Assembly (NCBI GenBank): GCA_035503055.1
Contig: DATJTV010000108.1
Coordinates: 1-6,350, forward strand
Direction of reading: 5' to 3'
Origin: JAKAWQ01 sp035503055
GTDB taxonomy: Bacteria > Pseudomonadota > Alphaproteobacteria > Acetobacterales > Acetobacteraceae
DNA length: 6,350 nt
Position numbers and translations under genes: made by a program
Shown: positions 1-5,772 of the stretch, one piece after another
Numbering within the stretch: position 1 is the first letter of the stretch
Layout: the number at the start of each line of letters is the position of its first letter
The notes under the pieces: generated by a model
The model's input: the letters and a program-made list of their open reading frames with translations, nothing else
Told to the model about the DNA's origin: nothing
The model's database searches: none

Positions 1-681
1 ACCGATCAGGTGGTCAGGGCCGTGCCGGTGCTGATCCCGGCGAACGGCGAGGCGGCCGACATTCCGCTTCTTCTCGAGCGGCTGGACGGCATCATGCTGA
101 CCGGGAGCCGCTCCAACGTGCAGCCTGACCTTTACGGCGGACCGCCGCACGCGGAGGGAACGCCGGAGGACGAGGCGCGCGATGCCGTCACGCTGCCGCT
201 GATCCGCGGCGCGATCGCGGCGGGCGTGCCGCTGCTGGCGATCTGCCGCGGCCTTCAGGAGCTGAACGTCGCACTCGGCGGCAGCCTCCATCAGCGGCTG
301 CAGGACGTGCCCGGCCGCTTCGACCACTCGACGCCGCTGCAGCCGCTGCCGCGGCTGCGCACCGCCAAGGCGCATGCCATCCGCGTGGTGCCGGGGAGCT
401 TCCTGCACCAGCTCGCCGGGGCCGGCGAGATCGCGGTCAATTCCCTGCACAACCAGGGGATCGACGCGCTGGCGCCCGGGCTCGTAACCGAGGGCACGGC
501 GCCGGACGGGACGATCGAGGCGGTGCGGGTTGCGGCGGCGCCGGGCTTCGCCTTCGGCGTGCAGTGGCACCCGGAATATGATTTCGAGACCGACGCGCTC
601 TCGCAGCGGATCTTTTCCGCGTTCGGCGCCGCCGTGCGGGCGCGGATGGGGGGCGCGGGCTTCGCCGCCGCCGCCGATTGA
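1..681 (+). CDS. PuuD-like gamma-glutamyl-gamma-aminobutyrate hydrolase family protein (peptidase C26, class I GATase fold), 5'-truncated by window edge
   Basis: The reading frame is open from base 1, so the true start lies upstream. A GTG at 10 is only an internal Val, because the family's usual N-terminal strand (ending in a PVLIP-type segment) is already under way. Seen: TGSRSNV near base 100, the nucleophile-elbow motif CRGLQELNV with Cys at 244-246 followed by GGSLHQ, the NSLHNQG segment near base 440, and WHPE with His at 568-570 and Glu at 574-576. These supply the complete Cys-His-Glu triad and match the PuuD/peptidase C26 pattern. Known members hydrolyse gamma-glutamyl amides, for example gamma-glutamyl-GABA in putrescine catabolism; action is cytoplasmic. 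The visible 226 residues compare with about 250 for the family, so perhaps 20-30 residues are missing. The C-terminus is an Ala/Gly-rich tail. No puuABC partner genes are visible, so the substrate may be another gamma-glutamylated amine. It precedes, and is probably co-transcribed with, the alpha/beta hydrolase gene. Confidence 0.9.
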   Translation, partial: TDQVVRAVPVLIPANGEAADIPLLLERLDGIMLTGSRSNVQPDLYGGPPHAEGTPEDEARDAVTLPLIRGAIAAGVPLLAICRGLQELNVALGGSLHQRLQDVPGRFDHSTPLQPLPRLRTAKAHAIRVVPGSFLHQLAGAGEIAVNSLHNQGIDALAPGLVTEGTAPDGTIEAVRVAAAPGFAFGVQWHPEYDFETDALSQRIFSAFGAAVRARMGGAGFAAAAD

Positions 682-697
682 TGGCCGGCGATTGATG
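670..697 (+). repeat. Imperfect 14-bp tandem duplication at the gene junction, forming two TGATG stop/start overlaps
   Basis: GCCGCCGATTGATG (670-683) is followed directly by GCCGGCGATTGATG (684-697); the copies differ at one base of 14. The first copy holds the stop of the PuuD-like gene (TGA 679-681), overlapped by an ATG at 681-683. That ATG opens a four-codon frame (Met-Ala-Gly-Asp, stop TGA 693-695). Its stop is overlapped in turn by the ATG (695-697) of the alpha/beta hydrolase gene. No purine-rich Shine-Dalgarno sequence lies upstream of 695, so translation by termination and re-initiation is likely. That role is inference; the repeat and overlaps are read directly. Confidence 0.85.
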
Positions 698-1519
698 ACG
701 ACGCCCTGGGAGCTTCTCTCCCAGGAGGCGCGGGACCTCGCCTACAACAACAACGCGGCGGTGGCCGAGAGCGCGCGGCTGAACGAGGCGCGGATCGCCG
801 CCTCCGCGCGCTTCCGGGAGAGGGCGCGGGCGGCGCTCGATATTCCCTACGGGCCGGACGCGCGGATGCGGTGGGATCTCTTTCCCGCCGAGAGAGAGGA
901 TGCGCCCTGCCTCGTCTTCATCCATGGCGGCTACTGGCAGCGCAACCGGCGGGAGGATTTCTGCTCGCTCGCCGCGGGGCTCTGCGCGCACGGCTGGGCG
1001 GCCGCCCTGCCCGGCTACACGCTCGCGCCGGAGAAGAAGCTGGCCGGGATCGTCAAGGAGATCGAGGCCGCGCTCGACTGGCTCGGCGCGAACGGCGCGC
1101 GCCGCGGCATCGCCGGGCCGATCCTGCTTTCGGGATGGTCCGCCGGCGGCCATCTCGCAGCGCTCGGGCTCGGGCATCCGTCCGTTGCCGCCGGGCTCGC
1201 GATTTCCGGGGTGTTCGATCTCGCGCCGATCCGCGACACCTATCTCAACGAGAAGCTGCAATTGACGGAGGAGGAGATCGCCACACTCTCCCCGCTCCGC
1301 CTGAAGCCGGTGCAAAAGAGACTCGCCATCGCCTACGGCACGGCGGAGCTGCCAAGGCTCGTTGCGGACAGTTGCGCGCTCAATGCCCAGCGGCAAGCGG
1401 CCGGCGCGCCGGGTCCGCTGGTTCCGGTGGCCGAAGCGAACCACTTCACCATTCTCGATGCGCTGAGCAGCCCCACGGGCGCGCTCGCGCGCGCGGCGCT
1501 CTCGCTCATGGCCGCGTGA
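695..1519 (+). CDS. Alpha/beta hydrolase, kynurenine formamidase-like (HGGYW oxyanion motif)
   Basis: A 274-residue serine hydrolase. The HGGYW oxyanion-hole motif is at residues 77-81 and the nucleophile elbow GWSAGG at 147-152, with Ser149 as nucleophile. The likely catalytic His is His250, in a NHFTILD segment. The acid is probably around residue 218 (GTAE), but this is less certain. Length and motif spacing fit the bacterial alpha/beta hydrolases related to arylformamidase, which hydrolyse small amides and esters such as N-formylkynurenine. There is no signal peptide, so it is cytoplasmic. The ATG at 695 is chosen because it follows the upstream stop and gives a sensible N-terminus (MTTPWELL); the in-frame extension upstream only overlaps the PuuD-like gene. 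Translation is probably coupled through the TGATG junction. Its 3' end overlaps the convergent DUF1989 gene by 14 bp. A true kynurenine role is not supported by neighbours, as no tryptophan-pathway gene is visible. It may instead deformylate or de-esterify an intermediate of the local pathway. Confidence 0.87.
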   Translation: MTTPWELLSQEARDLAYNNNAAVAESARLNEARIAASARFRERARAALDIPYGPDARMRWDLFPAEREDAPCLVFIHGGYWQRNRREDFCSLAAGLCAHGWAAALPGYTLAPEKKLAGIVKEIEAALDWLGANGARRGIAGPILLSGWSAGGHLAALGLGHPSVAAGLAISGVFDLAPIRDTYLNEKLQLTEEEIATLSPLRLKPVQKRLAIAYGTAELPRLVADSCALNAQRQAAGAPGPLVPVAEANHFTILDALSSPTGALARAALSLMAA

Positions 1520-2105
1520 GGATTACCTCGATCGGCGTCGGCTCGAAGCCGGCGGCCGGATTGTTCCGCTGCGGGCAGTTCGAGAGCACGGCGATCACCG
1601 GACGTTCGGCACGAAGGGCGACGTAGTCGCCGGCGCGCGAGAGCCCGGCCTCGATCGCCATCGAGCCGTCCTGGCGGACCGGGACGTTCATGAAGAAGTT
1701 CACGTTGGCGACGATGTCGGCCGGGCCGAGCGACCAGCAGGCCAGCTCGGCCGTGAAGTTCGCGTAGCAGCTCGGCGTGCCCTCGAGCCCGTAGCGGGCG
1801 AAGTTGCTGGCGGCACTGCAGCAGCCGCCGATCGTGTCGTGCCGGCCGACCGTATCGTCGACGATCGTGAGCAGCACTTCCGCGCGCTCGGAATAGAGTT
1901 TTCCGCCCTTGCCGAGATAGATGCTGCCGTTCATCTTCATCGTGTTCGCCGCATTGTAGCGGTCGGCCGGAAGCTCCGCGCTGAAAGCCAGGAAATCGAC
2001 CGCCTGCTGCCCGTTGAGATCGACGATGCGGAGCGTATCGCCGGTCTCGAGGCGGGTGGAGAAGCGCCCGCCCGCTTCGATCGTTTGGCGCAGGACCTCG
2101 CGCAT
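1506..2105 (-). CDS. DUF1989 / urea carboxylase-associated family protein
   Basis: A 199-residue protein matching the DUF1989 (urea amidolyase/urea carboxylase-associated) family along its whole length. Landmarks: GQQAVDFLAF at residues 32-41, a GSIYLGKGGKLYS segment at 60-72, HDTIGGCCS at 89-97 with adjacent Cys95-Cys96, NFFMNVPV at 136-143, and the C-terminal signature LSNCPQRNNPAAGF at 175-188. The His, Cys and Asp residues in these conserved segments are the natural candidates for a metal or active site. Some family pairs (CgdA/CgdB) act as carboxyguanidine deiminase beside urea carboxylase. Here there is a single DUF1989 gene and no carboxylase in view, so that function is not assumed. 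It is the second gene of a - strand operon: its ATG lies 3 bp after the stop of the amidohydrolase gene, with no clear Shine-Dalgarno sequence, suggesting coupled translation. Its 3' end overlaps the convergent alpha/beta hydrolase. The family call is firm; the reaction is unknown. Confidence 0.9.
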   Translation of the reverse strand: MREVLRQTIEAGGRFSTRLETGDTLRIVDLNGQQAVDFLAFSAELPADRYNAANTMKMNGSIYLGKGGKLYSERAEVLLTIVDDTVGRHDTIGGCCSAASNFARYGLEGTPSCYANFTAELACWSLGPADIVANVNFFMNVPVRQDGSMAIEAGLSRAGDYVALRAERPVIAVLSNCPQRNNPAAGFEPTPIEVILTRP

Positions 2106-2108
2106 GGA

Positions 2109-3368
2109 TCAGGCGGCGAGAAGTTCTGCCGGCGGAATGAGCGGGCTCTCCGCCGCGATCGCCTTGCCGGCGCGCAGAGCGAAGACCGGGCGCAGCATTT
2201 CCGAGACGACAACGCTCTCGCGGCTGTTGTCGGCAAGCCTGAAGCGGCCTTGCATAAGCTCGAGCACCGAGACGTCGGCGACGCGGCCGGGCGCGAGCGA
2301 GCCGATCTCATCCTCCAGCCGCAGCATCCGCGCGGCGTTGCTCGTCGCCGTCGCGATCACTTCGGGCAGCGTCATGCCGAGGGCGAGAAGCTCGGTCATC
2401 GCGTGGGTGAGGTTGAAGGGGGCGACGCCGAAGAACGGGTTGGCGCTGCGGCTCGCCTCGTCGTCGCTCGGCACGCTCACGTTGTAGCCGTGCATGTCCG
2501 CGCCCAGCGTGTAGGGGCGGATGCCGGCCGCGAGCACGCGGCGGGCCATTTCGAAGCTGAAATGAGAACCGTGGCCGACATCGACGGTGACGCCGCGCTC
2601 GAGCGCCGCCCACACCACGGGATGGACCTCGCCCGTTTCGGCCGAGATGAAGCCGCCCGGATGGCGGGTGAAGGGATGGGCGAGGACATCGCCCTCTTCC
2701 ATCAGCGGAACCAGCGCGCGCACCACGTCGTCCGCGTTGACCTCGGCGCCCTTCTTCACCGGCCAGAGCTGGCCGAGATGGATGTAGAGCGGCAGGCCCG
2801 CCTCACGCGCGATCTCCTTGCCGAGCTTGATGACTTCGAGGCCCCAGCGCGAGACGCCGCCGGTCTCGGCATGCGCCTTGACCCCGCGCACGAGGTCGGC
2901 GTTGGCGCGCGCCGCCTTGACCGTGGCCTTCACGTCCACCTGGCCCGGGCCGTAGAGCTCCGGGTAGAGATGGCCTTCGAGGCCGCCGACGAGATAGGCG
3001 GAAATGAAGCAGAGAACCCGCGTTTCGGCCGGCTCGGCGATGAAATGGCGGAAGCCCGGGATCGTCATGCAGCTGGGCCCGCCCTGATCGACGACCGTGG
3101 TGACGCCCGAGCGGACGCCCACCATGTCGGCCTCGAGGCCGAAGCGGCCGGTAACATAGCGATAGACATGGCCGTGCGTGTCGATCAGGCCGGGCACGAC
3201 GAGCTTGCCCGCGACATCGGTTACGGTGCGCGCGGCTTCGGGCGGGATGGAAGGGGCGAGGGCGGCGATGCGGTCGCCGGTGATCGCGAGATCGGCGACG
3301 CCGTCGAACCCGCTCGCCGGATCGATGACGCGGCCGCCGCGCAGGAGATGATCGAACTGGGCATCCAT
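2109..3368 (-). CDS. Amidohydrolase/deacetylase family metallohydrolase (COG3964-like, dihydroorotase-related)
   Basis: A 419-residue member of the amidohydrolase superfamily. The metal-binding set is complete: HxH as His65-Gly-His67 after PGLIDTH, a candidate bridging (carboxylated) Lys164 in GVKAHAE, His197 in IHLG, His231 in LAHPF, and the catalytic Asp291 in GADMHG. The composite beta domain flanks the barrel: N-terminal GGRVIDPASG at 11-20, C-terminal GSLAPGRVADVSVLE at 356-370. The run GVTTVVDQGG and the overall layout resemble the COG3964 subgroup, often labelled dihydroorotase. Characterised relatives hydrolyse N-acyl amino acids, cyclic amides or acetyl esters. No signal peptide is seen, so it is cytoplasmic. 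A GGAG (complement of 3377-3380) sits 8 nt upstream of the ATG, supporting this start. It leads a two-gene operon with the DUF1989 gene and diverges from the molybdenum hydroxylase operon. A pyrimidine-synthesis role is unlikely in this catabolic context; ring opening or deacylation of a nitrogen compound is more plausible, but this is inference. Confidence 0.9.
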   Translation of the reverse strand: MDAQFDHLLRGGRVIDPASGFDGVADLAITGDRIAALAPSIPPEAARTVTDVAGKLVVPGLIDTHGHVYRYVTGRFGLEADMVGVRSGVTTVVDQGGPSCMTIPGFRHFIAEPAETRVLCFISAYLVGGLEGHLYPELYGPGQVDVKATVKAARANADLVRGVKAHAETGGVSRWGLEVIKLGKEIAREAGLPLYIHLGQLWPVKKGAEVNADDVVRALVPLMEEGDVLAHPFTRHPGGFISAETGEVHPVVWAALERGVTVDVGHGSHFSFEMARRVLAAGIRPYTLGADMHGYNVSVPSDDEASRSANPFFGVAPFNLTHAMTELLALGMTLPEVIATATSNAARMLRLEDEIGSLAPGRVADVSVLELMQGRFRLADNSRESVVVSEMLRPVFALRAGKAIAAESPLIPPAELLAA

Positions 3369-3376
3369 CGCCGGTG

Positions 3377-3380
3377 CTCC
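3377..3380 (-). promoter_or_regulatory. Ribosome binding site of the amidohydrolase gene
   Basis: On the - strand the sequence reads GGAG, followed by 8 nt (CACCGGCG) and then the ATG at 3368-3366. Spacing and match to the anti-Shine-Dalgarno sequence are good, and this fixes the start. Confidence 0.6.
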
Positions 3381-3394
3381 GGGTTACTCTTGGG

Positions 3395-3423
3395 TTCACG
3401 CCGCCGAATTTCGTCAGTATGCT
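3395..3423 (+). promoter_or_regulatory. Candidate sigma-70-type promoter for the molybdenum hydroxylase operon
   Basis: TTCACG (3395-3400) and TATGCT (3418-3423) are separated by 17 bp and each match the sigma-70 consensus hexamers at four of six positions. They lie 37 bp upstream of the probable GTG start, inside the only AT-richer patch of this divergent intergenic region. The -10 box falls inside the 18-bp palindrome. On the opposite strand the same patch reads CATACT, a possible -10 for the amidohydrolase operon, but no convincing -35 goes with it. Prediction by eye only. Confidence 0.35.
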
Positions 3424-3428
3424 AACGA
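3411..3428. promoter_or_regulatory. Imperfect 18-bp palindrome, candidate operator shared by the divergent operons
   Basis: TCGTCAGTATGCTAACGA has two-fold symmetry in 14 of its 18 positions: the outer TCGT pairs with ACGA, AG with CT, and the centre is AT. Its centre lies between 3419 and 3420, in the middle of the 91-bp gap between two divergent operons and overlapping the candidate -10 box. Size and symmetry suit a dimeric repressor of a GntR- or TetR-like type. No regulator gene is in the window, so the binding protein is unknown. Confidence 0.45.
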
Positions 3429-3450
3429 TAGGCGCCGGCCGAATGCAAGC

Positions 3451-3455
3451 GGAGG
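3451..3455 (+). promoter_or_regulatory. Shine-Dalgarno sequence of the molybdenum hydroxylase large subunit gene
   Basis: GGAGG at 3451-3455 is a strong Shine-Dalgarno core. The in-frame starts after it are TTG at 3457 (1 nt away, too close), GTG at 3460 (4 nt) and GTG at 3472 (16 nt). There is no in-frame ATG nearby. GTG at 3460 is therefore preferred, with somewhat short spacing. Confidence 0.6.
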
Positions 3456-3459
3456 ATTG

Positions 3460-5772
3460 GTGCGCGAGGGAGTGGGATGCTCGGTGCTGCGGCTCGAGGA
3501 CGAGCGGTTCCTGCGCGGGCAAGGCGAGTTCGTCGCCGACATCCGGCTGCCGCGCATGCGCGAGCTGGCCTTCGCCCGCAGCCCGCTGGCGCATGCGCTG
3601 ATCCGCGGGGTCAAGAAACCTGCGGGCGCGGTGTTCACGGCGGCGGACCTCGCCGGCGTCGCGCCGATCGTCGCGAATTCCGCCCTGCCCGGCTTCCGAA
3701 GCTCCGAGCAGCCGGTCCTCGCGCACGGGAAGGTCCGTTACGTGGGCGAGCCGATCGCCGTCTGCGTGGCCGCGAGCCGCGCCGAGGCGGAGGACCTCGC
3801 GGCCGCGGTCGCGGTGGATTTCGAGGAGCTGCCCGCCGTGGTGGACATGCGCGAGGCGCTCGCCACGCCGACGCGCCTCCATGAGCACTGGCCCGACAAC
3901 GTCTTTCTCGAAACTTTCGTAGCGGTGGCGCCGGAGCGCTTCGCCGGAGGGGCGCCGATCACCGTGCGGCGGCGGCTCCGCACGGCGCGGCAATGCATGT
4001 CTCCGCTCGAGGGGCGCGGCGTGGTCGCGACGTGGGACCGGAGGCTCGGGCAGCTTTTGCTCTACACAGCGACGCAGATGCCGCACATCGTGCGCACCGG
4101 GCTCGCGGGCTGCCTCGGCCTCGACGAGGCACGGATCCGAATCGTCTCGCCCGACGTCGGCGGCGGCTTCGGCTACAAGGGCATCCTGCTCGCCGAGGAG
4201 GTGTGCGCGGGCTTCCTCGCCCGCCGGCTCGGCCATCCGGTGCGCTGGATCGAGGACCGGCGCGAGCAGCTCGCCGGCAACGCGAACTGCCGCGAGCACG
4301 ATTACGACATCGCCCTGTACGCCGAGGCGGACGGCCGGCTGATCGGCATCGACGCCGAGGCGGTGGTGGATGCGGGCGCCTATTCCGCCTACCCGTTCTC
4401 CGCCTGCCTGGAGGCCGCGCAGGTGGCGAGCATCCTGCCCGGCCCCTACGTGATGGAGTCCTATCGCTGCCGCACCTTCTCGGCCGCGACCAACAAGCCG
4501 CCGATCCTGCCCTATCGCGGAGTCGCGCGCGCCGGAGTTTGTTTCGCACTCGAAGTGATGCTGGATGCGCTGGCGCGCGAGGCCGGGCTCGATCCCGTTG
4601 CGGTCCGGCTTCGCAACCTCGTGCCGGCAAGCGCGATGCCGTTCGACAATATCACCGGCAAGCACTTCGATAGCGGCGACTACCCCGCGTGCCTCCGCCG
4701 CGTCGCCGAAGCGATCGACGTCGCGGGGGTGCGACGGAGGCAGGCGGAGGCGAGCGGGACCGAGCGGATCGGACTTGGTTTTGCAATCTTCTGCGAGCAG
4801 GGCGCGCACGGCACCTCGGTCTATGCCGGATGGGGCATCCCGATGGTGCCGGGATTCGAGCAGGCGACGGCCAGGCTGACGCCGGATGGCGGGCTCGAGC
4901 TTCGCGTCGGCCTCCATTCGCACGGGCAGGGGCTGGAGACGACGCTCGCCCAGGTCGCGCACGAGATTCTTGCGATTCCGCTGGCCGCGATCCGGCTCGT
5001 CCACGGCGATACGGCGATGACGCCCTATTCCACCGGAACCTGGGGCTCGCGCGCGATGGTCATGGCGGGTGGGGCCGTGGCGAACGCCTGCACCGAGCTT
5101 GCCGCGCGCATCGGGCCGATCGGCGCGCACCTGCTGCAAGCCGCACCGGAGACGGTGCGCGTCGGCAACGGCGTGGTGGCGGGGCCGGCCGGCGAGGTCG
5201 CGATCGGGACCGTCGCGCGCACCTGGTACCTGCGGCCGCAGGATCTGCCGGAGGGCGTGGCGCCGGGCGGGCTCGAAGTCACGGCCGGATACAAGACCAC
5301 GCGCGACAGCGGTACCTTCAGCTACGCCGCCCACGCCGCACTCGTCGCGGTGGACACCGAGATCGGCACGGTGCGCATCCTCGATTACGCGATCTGCGAG
5401 GATGGCGGCCGGCTCGTCAACCCGATGATCGTGGACGGGCAGGTGCTCGGCGGCGCGGCGCAGGGGATCGGCACCGCGCTCTATGAGGAGATGCCGTTCG
5501 ACGGGCAGGGCCAGCCGCTGGCGACGACGCTCGCCGCCTACACGCTGCCGGGCGCGACCGAGGTGCCGGACATCCGGATCGAGCACATGGAGACCCTCTC
5601 GCCGCTCTCGTTCTTCGGCCAGAAGGGCATCGGCGAAGGTGGCGCGATCGGGCCGCCGGCGGCGCTCGCCAACGCCGTCAACGACGCGCTCGCCCCGCTC
5701 GGCGTCGCGATCGCGGAACTCCCGATCACGCCGCGCCGCATCCTCGCCGCACTGCTCGCCCGGCGCACATGA
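3460..5772 (+). CDS. Xanthine dehydrogenase/CO dehydrogenase-family molybdopterin-binding large subunit
   Basis: About 770 residues, typical for the large subunit of three-subunit molybdenum hydroxylases (COG1529). The N-terminal domain begins with a VLRLEDERFLRGQGEFVADI-like region at 9-28. The hammerhead part includes KVRYVGEPIAV at 91-101. The molybdenum domain carries PDVGGGFGYK at 231-240, the PYRGVARAG loop at 351-359, GQGLETT at 489-495, TGTWGSR at 525-531, and the C-terminal GIGEGGAIGPP at 723-733. Glu726 in the last is in the position of the catalytic base. Such enzymes hydroxylate a carbon next to nitrogen in heterocycles or oxidise aldehydes, using water and passing electrons to FAD through 2Fe-2S clusters. 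The loop lacks the AYRCSFR signature of form I CO dehydrogenase, so CoxL is excluded. There is no twin-arginine signal, so it is cytoplasmic. The start is GTG at 3460 after GGAGG; TTG 3457 and GTG 3472 are alternatives. The stop overlaps the next gene by ATGA. The substrate is unassigned. Confidence 0.93.
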   Translation: MREGVGCSVLRLEDERFLRGQGEFVADIRLPRMRELAFARSPLAHALIRGVKKPAGAVFTAADLAGVAPIVANSALPGFRSSEQPVLAHGKVRYVGEPIAVCVAASRAEAEDLAAAVAVDFEELPAVVDMREALATPTRLHEHWPDNVFLETFVAVAPERFAGGAPITVRRRLRTARQCMSPLEGRGVVATWDRRLGQLLLYTATQMPHIVRTGLAGCLGLDEARIRIVSPDVGGGFGYKGILLAEEVCAGFLARRLGHPVRWIEDRREQLAGNANCREHDYDIALYAEADGRLIGIDAEAVVDAGAYSAYPFSACLEAAQVASILPGPYVMESYRCRTFSAATNKPPILPYRGVARAGVCFALEVMLDALAREAGLDPVAVRLRNLVPASAMPFDNITGKHFDSGDYPACLRRVAEAIDVAGVRRRQAEASGTERIGLGFAIFCEQGAHGTSVYAGWGIPMVPGFEQATARLTPDGGLELRVGLHSHGQGLETTLAQVAHEILAIPLAAIRLVHGDTAMTPYSTGTWGSRAMVMAGGAVANACTELAARIGPIGAHLLQAAPETVRVGNGVVAGPAGEVAIGTVARTWYLRPQDLPEGVAPGGLEVTAGYKTTRDSGTFSYAAHAALVAVDTEIGTVRILDYAICEDGGRLVNPMIVDGQVLGGAAQGIGTALYEEMPFDGQGQPLATTLAAYTLPGATEVPDIRIEHMETLSPLSFFGQKGIGEGGAIGPPAALANAVNDALAPLGVAIAELPITPRRILAALLARRT

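Noticed and set aside
681..695. The four-codon frame Met-Ala-Gly-Asp as a regulatory leader peptide
   Set aside because: It is explained more simply as a by-product of the 14-bp duplication, and a four-residue peptide offers no sequence evidence of a function.
437..1444. A 335-codon open frame on the - strand across the PuuD-like and alpha/beta hydrolase genes
   Set aside because: It is very Arg/Pro-rich and has no domain. The + strand genes have intact catalytic motifs.
695..1519. Naming the alpha/beta hydrolase kynurenine formamidase (kynB-type function)
   Set aside because: The HGGYW and GWSAGG motifs fit the wider group, but no tryptophan or kynurenine pathway gene is nearby, so only the family level is supported.
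2109..3368. Naming the amidohydrolase dihydroorotase (pyrC)
   Set aside because: The metal ligands are shared across the superfamily, the overall pattern is COG3964-like, and the neighbours are catabolic and not pyrimidine biosynthetic.
1839..3425. A 528-codon open frame on the + strand across the DUF1989 and amidohydrolase genes
   Set aside because: It has the same antisense, charge-rich composition. The - strand genes carry complete metal-binding and family motifs and good start contexts.
3460..5772. Assignment of the large subunit as carbon monoxide dehydrogenase CoxL
   Set aside because: The AYRCSFR active-site signature is absent; the loop reads PYRGVARAG.
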